Positions 42,865 through 52,674 of a DNA stretch of 64,000 nt are shown piece after piece. The first letter of the stretch is position 1, and each line of letters opens with the position of its first letter. This stretch comes from Metabacillus dongyingensis (GTDB taxonomy: Bacteria; Bacillota; Bacilli; Bacillales; Bacillaceae). The stretch lies in NCBI RefSeq assembly GCF_019933155.2, contig NZ_CP082944.1, positions 1,428,001 through 1,492,000 of the forward strand, given 5' to 3'. The position numbers and the translations under genes were made by a program. The notes under the pieces were generated by a model. It saw only the letters and a program-made list of their open reading frames with translations, was not told the DNA's origin and ran no database searches.

Positions 42865-45843
42865 TTACATCGAGAAAGAGTAAGGATGAAATATTTCATT
42901 TATTTTAGTGCTTACATTAATTCCAAGCTCTTTCTCTACAAACTTAATATTACGTTCAGCTACATTTTTTGCCTGTATAAACAAGTTATTTTCCAGCAGC
43001 TTCTTAATATATTCAAGATAAATTAATTCCTGATAAGGATCTATGGCCAGTATTTTTTCAAAGTATTCAATTCCATTAGTAAAATCATTTATACTCCAAT
43101 TATAATGAGCCAACGTTCTTAAAATAGTAAGGTGTTTTGCCCGTATTCTCTCACGTTCTTGCTCAATGAAAGGCTCGTAAGGATATTCTTCAAACAAGTT
43201 TCCTTTATATAAAGACTCCGCCTTTAATAGTTTCTCTATTGGAATTTTTGATAAAGAATTTGAATTATTATCCGATAGAGAAAGAAATTCATCCACGTCT
43301 AAATAAAGATGTTCAGATTTGAGTATATAATGATCATCAATTTGACTGATATAACGTGAATTTCTTCCTGAATTTAGTTCAGGTTCGAGCACTTTTCGTA
43401 AAGTCGATAATGAAACATAAAAGTGGTTGTTTATGGATTCAAAAGTAACTTCGGGAAAAAGAGTATCAAGCATGTAGTCTTTTTGTAATTTTTTTTGTCT
43501 ATTTACGATTAATAGCTGAAGCATTTTTAGGCTCGATTTACGTTTTATGATGACAGGTTTCCCATCAAGAGTTACCTTAAAATCCCCTAAAACCTTAATG
43601 GATAATGGCTGGACCATTGGAATATTACTTATTACGATACATCTCTGGGTTAGGTTGATTTGTTCAGCTAAATAATGATATTGATTTATCCGGCAGATAT
43701 TTAATAAATCATTCCTCATTTCATTGGCAGCCTTATAATCACCTTTTAATTCGAATAGATTTACAAGCTTGCTTTTTGCTAGACAACGATAAAACGTAAA
43801 ATATTCAAGTTCCTTCACTGCTAAGTTTAAGTATTCTTCTGCTTTATCCCAATTTTTCATTTGTATATAGGTTTGCCCTAATTGAAAGTATGATCCGCCG
43901 AGGTCAAGGTCATTCCCAAATTTATTAGCATCACGCATCCCTTTTTCTGCAAATTCCAGTGATTGAGCATAATCCTTTTGCAATGCCTTTAACCGACTCA
44001 AAGAATAATAAAGATAAACACTTCGAGCGTCATATTCTATAGCATGATCCAATAACGTTTTCAATTGTTCTAAAAAAGGTAAAGCAGTATCGGCCTTATT
44101 TTGTTGTAGATGAATTTCAGCCAAGAACCAAAGTGCGTATATTTGACAATGAGTAATCTGGTATCTTTCTGATAAAAATAACGCTTGCCTTGCTTTCTTT
44201 TCTGCTTCATGAAAAAGACCAGAATTGAGATAGACTTCTGAAAGTCCAACAAGATTCAACACAGTAGAGGAGTGAATGTTCCATTTTTCACTGTAATCTA
44301 ATGAAGTAAGGTAAAAACATTTTGCCTTTTCGAACTCACCTTTGTGTCTGTATATTGTAGCCAAACAATATTGAAGATGACATAACTGTAGAAGGTTTTC
44401 TTTTTCTTCTAAGATTTTCATATACTTTTCAATTGGAAGGATCAGCTGATCTAATATGGCTAGGGGAATGCAACGAAAAAGGAAAACGCTGTCAAATGGC
44501 ATCTTGTCGTGAGCGTAAATCCCATCTAACCAGTTAAGAATAAGGATCAAAAATTTGTCAGGATTATATCTTAGCTCCATATTTCTTACTAATTGAGCGG
44601 CTTGATAGTAATCCTCACCTGCAACATAATGCACAAACGAAGGGAAAAACATACATTTATCTTTGTAGACTTTTGCGATCTTTATATGGTGATCGCTAAT
44701 ATCTTGATCAGAATCTTTCAGTATATCCTGAAACTCTTCATATAAATAAGACTGAAACATAGGATGATAACATAGAACCCCTTGTTCATCTTTGGAAAGG
44801 AAGACCCCTCTTGTTAATAGACCATCTATTATTTTCTCAGAGTTAGGAATTGCCAGGAACTGATTAATAACAGATAGGTCAAGTTCTGTAAGCAAAGAGG
44901 TTTTATAGAGAAAGATTTTCAAATCTTCTGGCAGTCTAGCCATTACATGAAAAGTAAAATAATCATGAATGTCATGAATACCGGGAAAATTCATAATGGC
45001 ATCACTGTGAGTTCTATCCTCCATATCTTGAATAGATTGAAGATAGAATTGTATACCTGTTATCCACCCATCTGTTTTTTCATGGACAGCAGTAATTTCA
45101 TGATTTTGTTGAATGCCGTGCAAATGTCTAAGATATTGTTCAGTTTCTGTTTTCGTAAAAGATAAATGTTCCTTATTTATCTCTATAACTCTGCGATTTA
45201 ATTTTAATTGTACTGGGATTCGTTTAATTCTAGTTTGTCCTATTAAAATAAATGTTATGGAAGAAGAAGAATATTGAAGAAGTTGATCTAGCATTTGGTG
45301 TATTTTGTTATTGCTTTCTATGTGCTGGCAGTTGTCTATAACAATAAATAGGAGATCAGACCAATTTGTTAGGATGGAAAGAAGATCCTGGAATTCACTT
45401 TCGATCTCTTCACGATTAACAATTAAATTCATTTCATTATTTGAAGTTATTCTTAAAATAGCAGTTTTGAGATAACTAAGAAAAATATGAGCTTCCTGAT
45501 CATCCGCGTCCAAATGGTACCAGACGGCCGGCACTTTTTTATGCCGCACATATCCTGAAACTAAAGAAGTTTTTCCATATCCTGCATCACAGTTTATTAA
45601 GAAAAGGGAGGCAGAAGAATGTTTATCTAGGTACGAATATAGTCTTTTACGAACAAAGTAATTATGTGGGCTGGGTATTTTAATTTTATGTTCTAAAATT
45701 CTTTGCATATAGGATAGAAAGTTCCTTTCTAAAGATGTATAAAGATTATACCTAAAAAATAGATTAAAGTTTGCATTATATAAAGATTTATTTCTTTTAT
45801 AATTTTTCTGAATTTTATCAACACCATTCAGAACCGCTGTCAC
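42865..45843 (-). CDS. very large MalT/AfsR-like transcriptional activator (NTPase-TPR-BTAD)
   Basis: Up to 992 residues. The start is uncertain: a GTG at 45843 has no clear ribosome site, and an ATG at codon 46 is an alternative. In order: a STAND/MalT-type P-loop NTPase (CDAGYGKTSL near 85-94, FIVIDNCQ Walker B near 168), a winged-helix and LxxHL region, several TPR-like repeats at about 480-760, then an OmpR/SARP-type winged helix (IKVLGDFKVTLDGKPV...) and a bacterial transcriptional activation domain (BTAD) at the C-terminus. It replaces MalT's LuxR-type HTH by a SARP/BTAD end. Target genes not evident. Confidence 0.82.
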   Translation of the reverse strand: MTAVLNGVDKIQKNYKRNKSLYNANFNLFFRYNLYTSLERNFLSYMQRILEHKIKIPSPHNYFVRKRLYSYLDKHSSASLFLINCDAGYGKTSLVSGYVRHKKVPAVWYHLDADDQEAHIFLSYLKTAILRITSNNEMNLIVNREEIESEFQDLLSILTNWSDLLFIVIDNCQHIESNNKIHQMLDQLLQYSSSSITFILIGQTRIKRIPVQLKLNRRVIEINKEHLSFTKTETEQYLRHLHGIQQNHEITAVHEKTDGWITGIQFYLQSIQDMEDRTHSDAIMNFPGIHDIHDYFTFHVMARLPEDLKIFLYKTSLLTELDLSVINQFLAIPNSEKIIDGLLTRGVFLSKDEQGVLCYHPMFQSYLYEEFQDILKDSDQDISDHHIKIAKVYKDKCMFFPSFVHYVAGEDYYQAAQLVRNMELRYNPDKFLILILNWLDGIYAHDKMPFDSVFLFRCIPLAILDQLILPIEKYMKILEEKENLLQLCHLQYCLATIYRHKGEFEKAKCFYLTSLDYSEKWNIHSSTVLNLVGLSEVYLNSGLFHEAEKKARQALFLSERYQITHCQIYALWFLAEIHLQQNKADTALPFLEQLKTLLDHAIEYDARSVYLYYSLSRLKALQKDYAQSLEFAEKGMRDANKFGNDLDLGGSYFQLGQTYIQMKNWDKAEEYLNLAVKELEYFTFYRCLAKSKLVNLFELKGDYKAANEMRNDLLNICRINQYHYLAEQINLTQRCIVISNIPMVQPLSIKVLGDFKVTLDGKPVIIKRKSSLKMLQLLIVNRQKKLQKDYMLDTLFPEVTFESINNHFYVSLSTLRKVLEPELNSGRNSRYISQIDDHYILKSEHLYLDVDEFLSLSDNNSNSLSKIPIEKLLKAESLYKGNLFEEYPYEPFIEQERERIRAKHLTILRTLAHYNWSINDFTNGIEYFEKILAIDPYQELIYLEYIKKLLENNLFIQAKNVAERNIKFVEKELGINVSTKINEIFHPYSFSM

Positions 45844-46084
45844 TTAAACTAATATACTAGTTAGATTTTAGCTAGGTAGTCAAACCAGAGATTTTATAGA
45901 AGCTATAATAAATAGAGAATACAAGAATGCTCTTAATGGAGTAGCGTTGCCCTTCCTGCAAATAGGAGTGAGATTTAGTGCATTCAGAATCAGCAGGGAC
46001 TGACTTATATAGATAAGACAGTCTTTTTTATTTTAGTTAACGTAAAAATAGCATTCTGTAAGAAATCAGTAAGATTGAAACATT

Positions 46085-46391
46085 ATGATGAAGACAATTT
46101 CAGAAATTGGGACTGTGATAAATGAAACGAAGCAAGTAAATGTTCTGAATGCGAATTTTGCAGGAGCAGAAGATCTACCGCGGTTTCCATATGGAGCTGG
46201 AGCGTGAATCCGATAACAGGTCAGTTCCTTACACTTTTTTAAACTCTTCCCCTGAAGTGCAATTGCCCTTTATAGTGGCAACCCTTACTGGAAAAGGCTC
46301 CGTTCTTGGTCGTAAAGAAAATCGCGAGAGACCTGCAACAGATTTTTATGTGTATGGACAAGATTATCTGAACGAATATAAATCAAACTGA
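46085..46391 (+). pseudogene. split two-frame gene of unknown family
   Basis: The first frame starts ATG-ATG at 46085 (MKTISEIGTVINETKQVNV then LNANFAGAEDLPRFPYGAGA) and stops at 46207. An overlapping frame continues SVPYTFLNSSPEVQLPF, then IVATLTGKGSVLGRKENRE and DFYVYGQDYLNEYK to 46391. The two look like one ~90-residue protein broken by a frameshift near 46190-46230, or a decayed gene. Family not recognised. A weak hairpin follows. Confidence 0.4.
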
Positions 46392-46628
46392 GGACAGACC
46401 TATCAGGGGTTTGTTCTTTTTAAATTAACTAAAGATAAGGATTATGGCTAAAAAAAATAGAACAGTTAAGAGTACTAGATAGTTTTAATCTCGGATTAGC
46501 ACGTTTATACATCAATCAGTGATTTATTTTTTCTAGTTTCTATCTTTGATGGCTAAAGAAGAACAATTATGTATTCGTGGACGGAAAGGTTAGTTCATAA
46601 ATAGAATCCCAGAAAGGAATATATAGAT

Positions 46629-48530
46629 ATGAATTCCATAAGGAATAACAGTGTTGAAATAATATTGAAAAATGCTATCAAATCACAGGAAGTAAAGAGA
46701 AGTCAAAAACCAAAAAAAAAGGGAAAGAACCGTTATATAAAAGGGTTGGACGGTTTAAGAGCCATATCCGTTCTATCAGTAATTGCCTATCATCTAAATT
46801 TCAAATGGGCATCAGGAGGTCTTTTGGGAGTAACTGTTTTTTTTGTACTTTCTGGTTATCTGATCACAGATCTCTTAATTTTAGAATGGAACAATAATGG
46901 GAAAATTGATTTGAAGCATTTTTGGATTCGACGAGCAAAGAGGCTGCTTCCTGGTATGTTAGCTATGCTAGTGGTGGTTATGGTATGGATCATGCTTTTT
47001 AATCATTCTTTACTGATGAAGTTTTGGGGAGATACATTATACGCACTATTATATATAAGTAATTGGTGGTATATTTTTCAAGACTTATCTTATTTTGAAA
47101 AATTGGAAATTCCATCTCTTCTTACTCATTTTTGGTCATTGGCTGTTGAAGAGCAGTTCTATATAATCTGGCCATTGTTAATTTGTCTTTGGTTTCATTT
47201 TAGACTTAAAACTAAACTCCTCTTTTGGTTAACTATATTTTTTGCAATTGTTTCAGCACTTGCAATGGCACTAATGTATCAGCCGGGTTCTGATCCCAGC
47301 AGAATATACTATGGAACTGATACAAGGGCTTTTTCCCTTCTTATTGGAGCAGGGCTTGCTTTCTTATGGCCAAACAGAAGACTTTCTAAAGAGTTACCGG
47401 CATTGCTTCGTTATATAATGGATTCAGTTGGCGGAGCAGGCCTTTTTATCATTCTTTTCATGATATGGAATATTAATGAGTATGAAGGCTTTCTTTACCG
47501 TGGGGGTATGATCCTTCTATCTATCGCTGCTGCATTACTGGTTGCGGTGCTTGCACACCCTGCCAGCAATCTAAATAAATGGTTGAGTTTTAAACCTCTT
47601 AGTTGGATAGGCGTGCGTTCCTATGGGATTTATCTTTGGCACTACCCTGTGATCGTGTTAACTAGCCCACAAATTGATGTTGGTGAACCAAATATTTTCA
47701 GAATCATATTCCAGCTTGCATTAATCATTGGTCTTGCTTCTCTGTCATGGGAACTCATTGAGAATCCTATACGAAATGGAATATATAAAAAGGTTTGGAA
47801 TATGATGCTGTTTGGAGAGAGAAAGGAAAAAATGAGATTTCTTAGACAATCTCTTTTTATCTTCTGTTTACTTCTTATTTTGGTAACAGCTATATCTAAA
47901 GTTACTGCTCTTTATAGTGAGACAGCTGCAGAAATGTCAAAAAATGATTCGGTACTTGTTAAAGATGAAAAAAAACAAACAGATTCTGTTATTGAAAATA
48001 AGGATAAAGCCAATGACATTGTTGATTTAAAATCACATACGCAGTCTTCTAATAAGTGTAATAGAAATTCTACTATAACTGCTATTGGAGATTCAGTTTT
48101 GATTGATGTCGCTCCATATCTTAAGAAAGAATTTCCGAATATCATGATTGATGCCAAGGTTGGCAGACAAATGCAAGAAGCAGCGAATATTGTCAAGGTA
48201 CTTAAAAAATCCAATGAATTGGGTAGTTGTGTAATAATTGAACTAGGTACCAATGGCAGTTTTTCTGAAGAACATTTGTCGTCTCTAATTGAGCTGATTG
48301 GCAGCAAACGGGATATTATTTTAGTTAATGTAAGGGTTCCGAGACCTTGGGAGGCTGTCGTGAACTCGATATTGAATAATGTGGAATCGGGCCACCCAAA
48401 TGCGGAAATTGTGGACTGGTATTCGGCAAGTGCCTATCAAGAAGAGTATTTTGCTCCTGATGGGATACATCTTAATGAACAAGGTTCTCAAATGATGGCT
48501 TTTTTGATAGCCGAGAAAATAAATAAATAG
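46629..48530 (+). CDS. OatA-like acyltransferase-3 / SGNH O-acetyltransferase
   Basis: 633 residues. The N-terminal acyltransferase-3 membrane domain (~40-430, about ten helices) has GLDGLRAISVLSVIAYHL and GVTVFFVLSGYLIT. The C-terminal extracytoplasmic SGNH esterase-like domain (~480-633) has block I IGDSVLIDV, ELGTNGSF and the Asp-His pair APDGIHLNEQG. Architecture matches peptidoglycan or cell-wall-glycan O-acetyltransferases that give lysozyme resistance. AGAAAGGAATATATAG precedes the ATG. Confidence 0.85.
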   Translation: MNSIRNNSVEIILKNAIKSQEVKRSQKPKKKGKNRYIKGLDGLRAISVLSVIAYHLNFKWASGGLLGVTVFFVLSGYLITDLLILEWNNNGKIDLKHFWIRRAKRLLPGMLAMLVVVMVWIMLFNHSLLMKFWGDTLYALLYISNWWYIFQDLSYFEKLEIPSLLTHFWSLAVEEQFYIIWPLLICLWFHFRLKTKLLFWLTIFFAIVSALAMALMYQPGSDPSRIYYGTDTRAFSLLIGAGLAFLWPNRRLSKELPALLRYIMDSVGGAGLFIILFMIWNINEYEGFLYRGGMILLSIAAALLVAVLAHPASNLNKWLSFKPLSWIGVRSYGIYLWHYPVIVLTSPQIDVGEPNIFRIIFQLALIIGLASLSWELIENPIRNGIYKKVWNMMLFGERKEKMRFLRQSLFIFCLLLILVTAISKVTALYSETAAEMSKNDSVLVKDEKKQTDSVIENKDKANDIVDLKSHTQSSNKCNRNSTITAIGDSVLIDVAPYLKKEFPNIMIDAKVGRQMQEAANIVKVLKKSNELGSCVIIELGTNGSFSEEHLSSLIELIGSKRDIILVNVRVPRPWEAVVNSILNNVESGHPNAEIVDWYSASAYQEEYFAPDGIHLNEQGSQMMAFLIAEKINK

Positions 48531-48542
48531 AGAAAATATGAA

Positions 48543-48580
48543 GAGGAATGCTGTAAGATTGGCATTCTTCTTTTAATGGC
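48543..48580 (+). terminator. terminator of the OatA-like gene
   Basis: GAGGAATGC / GCATTCTTC stem followed by TTTTA, 13 bases past the stop codon. Confidence 0.75.
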
Positions 48581-48655
48581 TGAGCTGCAGTGAAATTATA
48601 TAGCGGATAAAAAGGTAACTTCCGAAGAGATCGGTAAAATAAAATTATATTGAGT

Positions 48656-48694
48656 AGCGTTTCTTCTATAGGAAGAAGCGCTTTTTTTAGTGTA
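48656..48694. terminator. second hairpin with T-run
   Basis: GCGTTTCTTC / GAAGAAGCGC with a 5-base loop followed by seven T residues. Not directly behind an intact gene. Confidence 0.6.
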
Positions 48695-48781
48695 AAAAGA
48701 AACCTTTTTGCTAGTACAAATAGAATATTACATATCTAAATGGGGATATTATCATTGAATTTATTAATAAGGAGAAAAACA

Positions 48782-49118
48782 ATGGAGTTCTTTGAAAATA
48801 AGAAGAATGATGAAATTACCAATCTAACTGATAATTTGAAAGAAAATTTGTGTTTAATCAAAGAATACTTGTCTCACACCGAAGACTTATTAGAAAAAGA
48901 ACTGGTATAAGACCATATCAAAAAAGCTATCAAGTCAAGCTAATGAAATAACTGATTTATTAATTGAAGCAAATAGTGACCCTATAGGTATTGGAAGAAC
49001 GGTAGAAAGTAAAAAGCCCTCATTCTATAAGGGGCTTAATTGGGAGGAAGCATATCAAAATGTCGAAATCATTCCTTCAATAGAAGTGAATATTAAAAAT
49101 ACTGGTAATTTATTTTAA
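48782..49118 (+). pseudogene. frameshifted gene of unknown family
   Basis: A good ribosome site (AAGGAG) and ATG open a 42-codon frame (MEFFENKKNDEITNLTDNLK...) that stops at 48910. The neighbouring frame continues WYKTISKKLSSQANEITDLL and later DPIGIGRTVESKKPSFYKGL and EVNIKNTGNLF to 49118. One extra base in GAACTGGTATAAG explains the break; without it a ~112-residue acidic, helix-rich protein results. Family not recognised. Confidence 0.55.
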
Positions 49119-49164
49119 ACTCCCCTTTGTCACACATGGAGTGCTTGTCCACTACTTGTAAGGA

Positions 49165-49286
49165 AAGATTAATAAGTATGTAACAGTGAGAAAAGAGCTT
49201 TAGATGTTCTCGAAGAAGCTTCACTTGTTCTGGTAAAAACATGCCTTGCCAATTGATATTCTTCGATCACGAAGTATGCCATGCAC
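49165..49286 (-). pseudogene. frameshifted YolD-like gene
   Basis: From GTG at 49286 (AAGGAG adjacent) one frame reads LRDRRIS, and a second frame continues NINWQGMFLPEQVKLLREHL. Together they match the YolD N-terminal signature RDRGxIKW...LPEHVKLLR. YolD proteins partner SOS-induced Y-family polymerases. The rest of the protein and any polymerase are missing. The LexA box directly upstream supports the identification. Confidence 0.6.
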
Positions 49287-49316
49287 CTCCTTATCTATTT
49301 CTTAAATTATTATATG

Positions 49317-49330
49317 CGAATATGTGTTCG
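49317..49330. promoter_or_regulatory. LexA (DinR) box
   Basis: CGAATATGTGTTCG differs from the Bacillus SOS consensus CGAACNTNNGTTCG-type palindrome at one conserved base. It lies 31 bases upstream of the decayed YolD start on the minus strand. Confidence 0.6.
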
Positions 49331-49850
49331 TTTAATTTCGGAAACGAAATATGGTACTGATTTTCTTTTTTGACGACTCTATGTAGAACCTCCCTTAATT
49401 TGTTTTTTATGCGAATACCATTAGGGTAAATGGACGATATTACTGGATTCTTACTGTTATTGAGAGAGAATAAGAATCATCATTGAATAATAGTAATAAA
49501 ACAATAAAATCTTATAATTTAAAAAACATTTACTACAAAAGTAAATGAAAATAACCTTGTTCTTCGTATTAAACCTAATGGCTATTTGTATTATGTACTT
49601 TTAACAATATCTAGAAATTGTTATGTATCCTTAAGAGGAATTGATGTAAAACAAAAAAAACGTTAGTTTAAGTGCAAACCTTCACAATTCCTGCTCTAAA
49701 GAAAACGTTCCACAACAATCTGGCCTCCTTGATTACAGCTCTTTTTTATTGAACTGCCGAATGCAGTTTAGTTGCATAAGAGATTTTAAAATCCAGTATA
49801 TATATTGAAGTTAAAATGATAAGTGTACCTTTCAAAAAAGAAAGGAAGGT
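49331..49850. other. AT-rich gene-free stretch
   Basis: About 520 bases between the LexA box and the CadD-like gene. No credible gene; probably decayed intergenic sequence plus the promoter region of the transporter. Confidence 0.4.
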
Positions 49851-49859
49851 ATGTCGAGT

Positions 49860-50558
49860 ATGTTAACTTTAATTTTTTCGAGCATTGTTTTTTTCGCAGC
49901 AACTAATATTGACGATATATTTCTCTTAATGACTTGGTTCTCTCAAGCAAATACAACTAGGGAAAAAAGACGTTATATTGTTGCAGGACAATACCTTGGA
50001 TTTATTCTCCTGATCACGTTAAGTTTAATTGGAGCTTTTGGAGTTTTGCTCATTTCCATGGCGTGGATAGGATTGCTTGGGTTGGTTCCTATATATCTTG
50101 GGATAAAATCATTGGTCGAGCAATATCAAGAGAGGAAGGAAAGCATTTCTGCTGTAAAGGTTGAAGGAGTTCTGCATTCCGTCGGTGAGAGGAAGCCAAA
50201 GATTGACAAAGTAGAAAATGAAACATTTAATCTACCAGGTTGGTTAAAGAAACTTTTAAACCCTGATGTCTTAAAAGTGGCTACGGTCACATTTGTGAAC
50301 GGCGGTGATAATATTGGTGTCTACATTCCTTTTTTTGCAGCCTATAGCACAGGGAACATTATTCTGATTGTTTTTATTTTCTTAACTCTTTTAGCTTTAT
50401 GGTGTTACGCAGGTTATGTATTAGTTCGCCATCCGTTAATTGCTCAGACTTTGGAGCGTTACGGTCACTTTCTTGTTCCTTTTGTTTTAATCGGATTAGG
50501 TATCTTTATTCTTTTTGAAAATGGTACATTCAATCATCTGTTATTGTTATTCAATTAA
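49860..50558 (+). CDS. CadD-family cadmium resistance transporter
   Basis: About 232 residues from the ATG at 49860 (AAGGAAGG at suitable spacing; an ATG at 49851 is too close). Five to six membrane helices. CadD hallmarks: FFAATNIDDIFLLMTWF at the N-terminus and TVTFVNGGDNIGVYIPFFA centrally, with GYVLVRHPLI and a terminal hydrophobic helix. Family members confer cadmium resistance in Gram-positives. No adjacent cadC/cadX regulator is seen. Confidence 0.85.
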   Translation: MLTLIFSSIVFFAATNIDDIFLLMTWFSQANTTREKRRYIVAGQYLGFILLITLSLIGAFGVLLISMAWIGLLGLVPIYLGIKSLVEQYQERKESISAVKVEGVLHSVGERKPKIDKVENETFNLPGWLKKLLNPDVLKVATVTFVNGGDNIGVYIPFFAAYSTGNIILIVFIFLTLLALWCYAGYVLVRHPLIAQTLERYGHFLVPFVLIGLGIFILFENGTFNHLLLLFN

Positions 50559-50794
50559 CAGTAACTTCTCAAAAGGAATTTACTAAAGAACTTGGTTATC
50601 GACTGGGTAAAGAGTATTAAGGGGAATATTGTTAATCTTCAATTAAGTTTTTATTGACGAACATTTGTTCTGTATTGTAAAATGCATTTATGGGTAATAA
50701 TGTGAAAGTGGTTACAGCCATTGACAATTCAAACGGAGGTTTGTAGGTTACTCAAGCATTTGTATTAAAATTTAAGCCAAGGAGCTGCTTAATT

Positions 50795-51220
50795 ATGACA
50801 TTGCGAATGTCCCCCTATTTAATGATGAACGGAAATGCAAAGGAAGCGATTCAATTTTACGAAAAAGCATTGGACGGGAAAGTCCTCTTCAACCAGACTT
50901 TTGGAGAAATGCCAGCAAATCCAGAATTCCCTTTACCTGAAGAAGCAAAGGAACTGGTGTCACATGCAATGGTAAAAGTTGGCGAAACGGACCTAATGTT
51001 TTCAGATATGTTTCCAGGTCAAACCAGTCAAATTGGAGATCAGGTTACGATCTGTCTTTCAACGAACGACATCGAAAAATCCAAACAAATCTTTGAATCG
51101 CTAAAGCAAGACGGAGAAGTGAAAATGCCGCTGCAGGAAGCTTTTTTTAGCCCTGCTTATGGGATCGTAACGGACAAGTTCGGTGTAACGTTTCAAATTT
51201 ACACAGAGGGCGAAAAATAA
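50795..51220 (+). CDS. PhnB-like VOC-family protein
   Basis: 141 residues, vicinal-oxygen-chelate (glyoxalase) fold of the PhnB/YjdN type: MSPYLMMNGNAKEAIQFYEKAL, HAMVKVGETDLMFSDM, VTICLSTNDIEKSKQIFESL, FFSPAYGIVTDKFGVTFQIYT. Small stand-alone proteins of this type have no agreed function. AAGGAGCTGCTTAATT precedes the ATG. Confidence 0.85.
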   Translation: MTLRMSPYLMMNGNAKEAIQFYEKALDGKVLFNQTFGEMPANPEFPLPEEAKELVSHAMVKVGETDLMFSDMFPGQTSQIGDQVTICLSTNDIEKSKQIFESLKQDGEVKMPLQEAFFSPAYGIVTDKFGVTFQIYTEGEK

Positions 51221-51356
51221 TAAAAATAGCCCCCATGGATAACCCATAGCGGCTGTTTTTGATACTCTTAGCAGGAAATTACCGGCTAAGGTGATACTAA
51301 GTTAATAAAAGACATTTCCCAAGGTATTCAGGCAAAAGGGAGCCAGTAAGAGCAAC

Positions 51357-51402
51357 GAAAGCCGAATTTCTCATTGTTTCAACAAGAAATTCGGCTTTAG
51401 CT
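51357..51402. terminator. strong hairpin between the VOC gene and the convergent MEDS gene
   Basis: AAAGCCGAATTTCT / AGAAATTCGGCTTT 14-base stem with a ~15-base loop. Flanking T-rich sequence is weak, so it could also be a repeat. Confidence 0.55.
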
Positions 51403-51463
51403 GCTTTTTACTGCTTCTTGGATACCAAGAAGACCCCGTAACCGGTTTTACTAATAGCGTTAT

Positions 51464-52036
51464 TTATTTTACATCAATCTTTGGCTGGTATTGCTCGGAG
51501 AGGATGATATCATCTTCCATTAACACATATGGATGTGTTTCCATTAAAATCGTATTGAGATAGTCTGGCATTCTCTCAGCTTCGTATGCACAAATTAACG
51601 GAAACGAAAGCTGGTTTACAGCTTCGTCTACTGCTTTCTCTAAATCACTTATTAGATGCAGCGGATCTCCCATAGTGGCCCACTCTACATGTGCCCAAGA
51701 TCGGAAAGAAATTTTATTTTCCACATATAGCTGAACGGTTTTATTAAAGTATTCAACGATTGCAGGAGGATGATAACTGCCGCTTGAATAATAGAAATCG
51801 AAGTTGTTTACAAAGTGAACGAATTCCATTTGCTTTGTTGTTAACCGAGTGCTCAGTTCTTTGTGAATCGCACGGTAAACACGTTCATTTTCAATAAGAA
51901 TAACGTAATCTCCCGCCAAAATGCCATCTTGGATATAACTCACTGCCTGATCTATGTAATTCTTCGTTCCACTATAGGAATACAGTACATGAATATTCCT
52001 TTGGTCATAAAACAACTGGTTCATTTTGCTTTTCAA
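51464..52036 (-). CDS. MEDS-domain protein
   Basis: 190 residues from TTG at 52036 (AAGGGTG upstream). MEDS (DcmR sensory) domain features: HVLYSYSGTKNYIDQAVSYI, AGDYVILIENERVYRAI, SFRSWAHVEWA, LICAYEAERMPDYLNTIL. In bacilli such proteins are linked to sensing or anti-sigma-type signalling (for example near SigB regulators), but no partner gene is adjacent here. No DNA-binding domain is attached. Confidence 0.75.
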   Translation of the reverse strand: MKSKMNQLFYDQRNIHVLYSYSGTKNYIDQAVSYIQDGILAGDYVILIENERVYRAIHKELSTRLTTKQMEFVHFVNNFDFYYSSGSYHPPAIVEYFNKTVQLYVENKISFRSWAHVEWATMGDPLHLISDLEKAVDEAVNQLSFPLICAYEAERMPDYLNTILMETHPYVLMEDDIILSEQYQPKIDVK

Positions 52037-52223
52037 GTAATCACCCTTTTTTTATTTTCCCTCATTATAATGGATTTCTGTGAAGAAAGCTAAAAAACGA
52101 ATGAAGAATAGAGCTTTCCTTAATCGCTGAGAGTGTGCGTCTTATACAGAACAGTATGAACGGTGACTAGTCTCACGATTAATTAAAGAAAATAATAAAA
52201 ACGCCATATACAAGACATGGCGT

Positions 52224-52418
52224 CTATTTCATAAAAGAAAACCATTTAAAGAATGGATTTTTCTTTTTGTCTGTTATTTTAATTTCATCCATCAGGAGTT
52301 TATCTTTACGTTCAGCTATCCATTGATTTAATTCATGCTTATCCTGGCAGTGGGTCATATACGTTTCTCCGCCTTTACCGCTCGCGTTAATGATATATCT
52401 GCACGAATTATTTTTCAT
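52224..52418 (-). CDS. small conserved hypothetical protein
   Basis: 64 residues, soluble, Lys-rich: CRYIINASGKGGETYMTHC, CQDKHELNQWIAERKDKL, ITDKKKNPFFKWF. AAGGCGGGACGAA precedes the ATG. Reminiscent of short Bacillus proteins with a conserved central Trp-Ile; no function known to me. Confidence 0.5.
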   Translation of the reverse strand: MKNNSCRYIINASGKGGETYMTHCQDKHELNQWIAERKDKLLMDEIKITDKKKNPFFKWFSFMK

Positions 52419-52674
52419 TTCGTCCCGCCTTTTTTTTCATAATGTGCTTTAACTTCCACCTATTATAACAAGTTTAATTAAACCGTCTACCCCTAATTTG
52501 AAAATAATTTTAGATTTTATTTTACTGATAGTATCCCCCGTTATTTATAGATAAATTGTAAAGGGTGCGAATAAGTAATTTTTACTAATCATTAACAAAA
52601 ATTTACACCTAATTTCCAAATTCTGTTGTATATTTATGGAGTATGTCTATTTCATATTGTTGGGGGATAAGCAA

